DNA of 64,000 nucleotides, taken from contig NZ_CP009928.1 of the NCBI RefSeq assembly GCF_001021975.1, positions 1,488,001 to 1,552,000 on the forward strand, read 5' to 3'. Position 1 is the stretch's first letter, and each line of letters opens with the position of its first letter. Source of the DNA: Chryseobacterium gallinarum (lineage in GTDB: Bacteria; Bacteroidota; Bacteroidia; Flavobacteriales; Weeksellaceae). Below the pieces are notes generated by a model that saw only the letters and a list, made by a program, of their open reading frames with translations, was not told the origin of the DNA and did no database searches. The position numbers and the translations under genes are program-made. Of the stretch, positions 62,745 to 64,000 are shown piece by piece.

Positions 62745-63821
62745 ATGTATTCACAGATGGTCTTGTTTAAAAAAAATTTATCTCTTATTTTCTTTTTTCT
62801 ATTTACTATTCTTTTTTCTCAGCAACGTAAGTTGCCGGTCAATTTATCTGTAAAAGGAGATTTCACCCATCAGTCTACCTCTACTATTTTTCCGGAGCTA
62901 TGGTCTGGCTTTCAGAGAGAAGCAATATTCTCTTATGACCAGGAAAATCAGCATGTAGCAGTAAGCTATGTACAGCAAAAAGATAAGAAATCCAAAACCG
63001 TAATTACACTTTATCTCTATCCCCAGATGGCAATTGACAATCAAATGCTCAGGGACTCCTTTTCATATTATGAGGAAGCTCTTAATCAAAATTCTAATAA
63101 AGGAACTGATTTGCGTCCCTCCTTTGGAAGTTTGTCTAATAATCAGATTAAAGTAAATTACATCTATTCAATATTTGATCACTCTATGGGAGAATCTGAC
63201 TTTTTCAAAGGAGTAAAATATAGAGATAAAAAATCTCTTCTTTCTATCTATGAATGCGGTGGTTGGAACTTTAAAGTCAGGGTGTCTAGTGATCAGATGA
63301 CTGAAGATCAGCTAGCAGAATTAAAAAACAAAACAGAAGTCTACTTTGACCTATTAAATATTGCATCTAAAAAAACATTGCCCATCGATAAAACACCAAG
63401 TATTATTCTGTCTCCTGTAGTTAAAAGAGACTCCATGATGCTTCATGCAACTATTGCAGCAGCAGAAGCGAAAATAGAGTGGTTAGGAAAAAATTTGGAA
63501 AAAAAAGAACTTTTAACAGGGTTCAATGATATGAACATCGACTCTGAAGTGTATTCTATTGAGAAAATGCTGGATTTCTATAAGGCCCATGAAAAGAATT
63601 GGCCTATGCATGATGATACAAAAAAATATTTCAGCGAAATGCTCAGAATAGCAGATAATGGAAGAATTAAAGATCATATTTATTATAAATATAATGGGCT
63701 CATCAACTATAAAGAAGGAACGGATAATAAAGATGATTATATTCAATTTAGAATAGATAAGGACATTTCAGAAAACGTTAGCGAAACCTTTTATAAAATT
63801 TACTATAAATTGAATGAATAA
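62745..63821 (+). CDS. Hypothetical secreted protein
   Basis: 358 residues (an ATG at 62757 is an alternative start). Signal MVLFKKNLSLIFFFLFTILFSQ. The mature region is Lys/Glu-rich and alpha/beta, with AVSYVQQKDKKSKTVITLYL, KVNYIYSIFDHSMGESDF and a C-terminal helical part (AEAKIEWLGKNLEKKELL). I recognise no family or active site. Codon use is more A/T-rich than its neighbours, so it may be an accessory gene. The last 179 bases of the window (63822-64000) show no gene. Confidence 0.65.
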   Translation: MYSQMVLFKKNLSLIFFFLFTILFSQQRKLPVNLSVKGDFTHQSTSTIFPELWSGFQREAIFSYDQENQHVAVSYVQQKDKKSKTVITLYLYPQMAIDNQMLRDSFSYYEEALNQNSNKGTDLRPSFGSLSNNQIKVNYIYSIFDHSMGESDFFKGVKYRDKKSLLSIYECGGWNFKVRVSSDQMTEDQLAELKNKTEVYFDLLNIASKKTLPIDKTPSIILSPVVKRDSMMLHATIAAAEAKIEWLGKNLEKKELLTGFNDMNIDSEVYSIEKMLDFYKAHEKNWPMHDDTKKYFSEMLRIADNGRIKDHIYYKYNGLINYKEGTDNKDDYIQFRIDKDISENVSETFYKIYYKLNE

Positions 63822-64000
63822 ATGGGTCATATTCCGATAACATGATAAAAAACAGCATTTACAAATTAACATAATCTAAGGCATTCTTTTTGCTGAAATT
63901 AAAGGGCTCAGGAAGCTACTGAGAATGTAATATTGAAAGAAACTATCGATTGGATTTAACATTTCATTTACATTTCATCTAATACTTTGTATCTTTAACT

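Noticed and set aside
1..64000. CRISPR arrays, rRNA or tRNA genes, insertion sequences, prophage
   Set aside because: Reading both strands gave no spaced direct-repeat arrays, no recognisable rRNA or tRNA sequence, and no transposase, integrase or phage structural proteins.

Overview
The window looks like chromosome of a low-GC member of the Bacteroidota, most likely a Chryseobacterium-type flavobacterium (family Weeksellaceae). The evidence is: proteins with type IX secretion sorting tails, Bacteroidota promoters of the form TTG-N19-TAnnTTTG, a prolyl oligopeptidase closely resembling the classical Elizabethkingia enzyme, Bacteroidota-only families (DUF4251, DUF4835, DUF5687, an omega-like RNA polymerase subunit), and a BamD-RpoZ-CoaBC-DUF4835-RecN order. 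I see no phage, insertion sequence, rRNA, tRNA or CRISPR array. Genes are on both strands, mostly the minus strand.

Layout. 1-6.3 kb: end of a polysaccharide-initiating sugar transferase, an MlaE/MlaF-type lipid ABC pair with a beta-barrel protein, an M48 lipoprotein protease, MeaB, and twin c-type cytochrome lipoproteins. 6.3-10.6 kb: a secreted M36 metalloprotease and a divergent Lrp regulator/EamA exporter pair. 10.7-14.5 kb: an RNA-repair operon (RtcB ligase, nucleotidyltransferase, release factor PrfH, TPR protein) preceded by a strongly folded leader and a separate small-RNA unit with its own promoter and terminator. 14.5-21.8 kb: a lipoprotein, methylmalonyl-CoA mutase, prolyl oligopeptidase and release factor 1. 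21.9-25.9 kb: a TonB-dependent receptor plus APC permease behind a SAM-I riboswitch. 26-33 kb: a secreted GH13 amylase-like enzyme and two unrelated fumarases placed divergently. 33-39.3 kb: an ABC exporter with DUF5687, then an accessory-looking cluster of three small secreted proteins (two with a gene-conversion footprint), a lipoprotein with a JAMM-like motif, and a divergent XRE regulator with a 10-bp-phased repeat array between them. 39.3-47.3 kb: housekeeping genes (recN, DUF4835/PorD-like, coaBC, rpoZ-like, bamD, TetR, TatD, TcdA, rnpA). 47.5-56 kb: an envelope and regulatory block (DUF4126, acidic repeat/TPR protein, LptE, membrane protein, sigma-54 activator, miaB). 56-64 kb: a pyruvate oxidase-like enzyme, lysA, a DEDDh exonuclease, a HerA-like ATPase and a hypothetical secreted protein.

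The most interesting parts are (a) the rtcB-nucleotidyltransferase-prfH-TPR operon with its structured leader and neighbouring small RNA, which together look like a damaged-ribosome rescue and repair module with an extra, uncharacterised nucleotidyltransferase; (b) the SAM-riboswitch-controlled TonB receptor/permease pair, a probable methionine or methionine-precursor uptake route; and (c) the XRE/JAMM-lipoprotein/tandem small lipoprotein cluster. Every functional call comes from reading motifs. No database search was possible.
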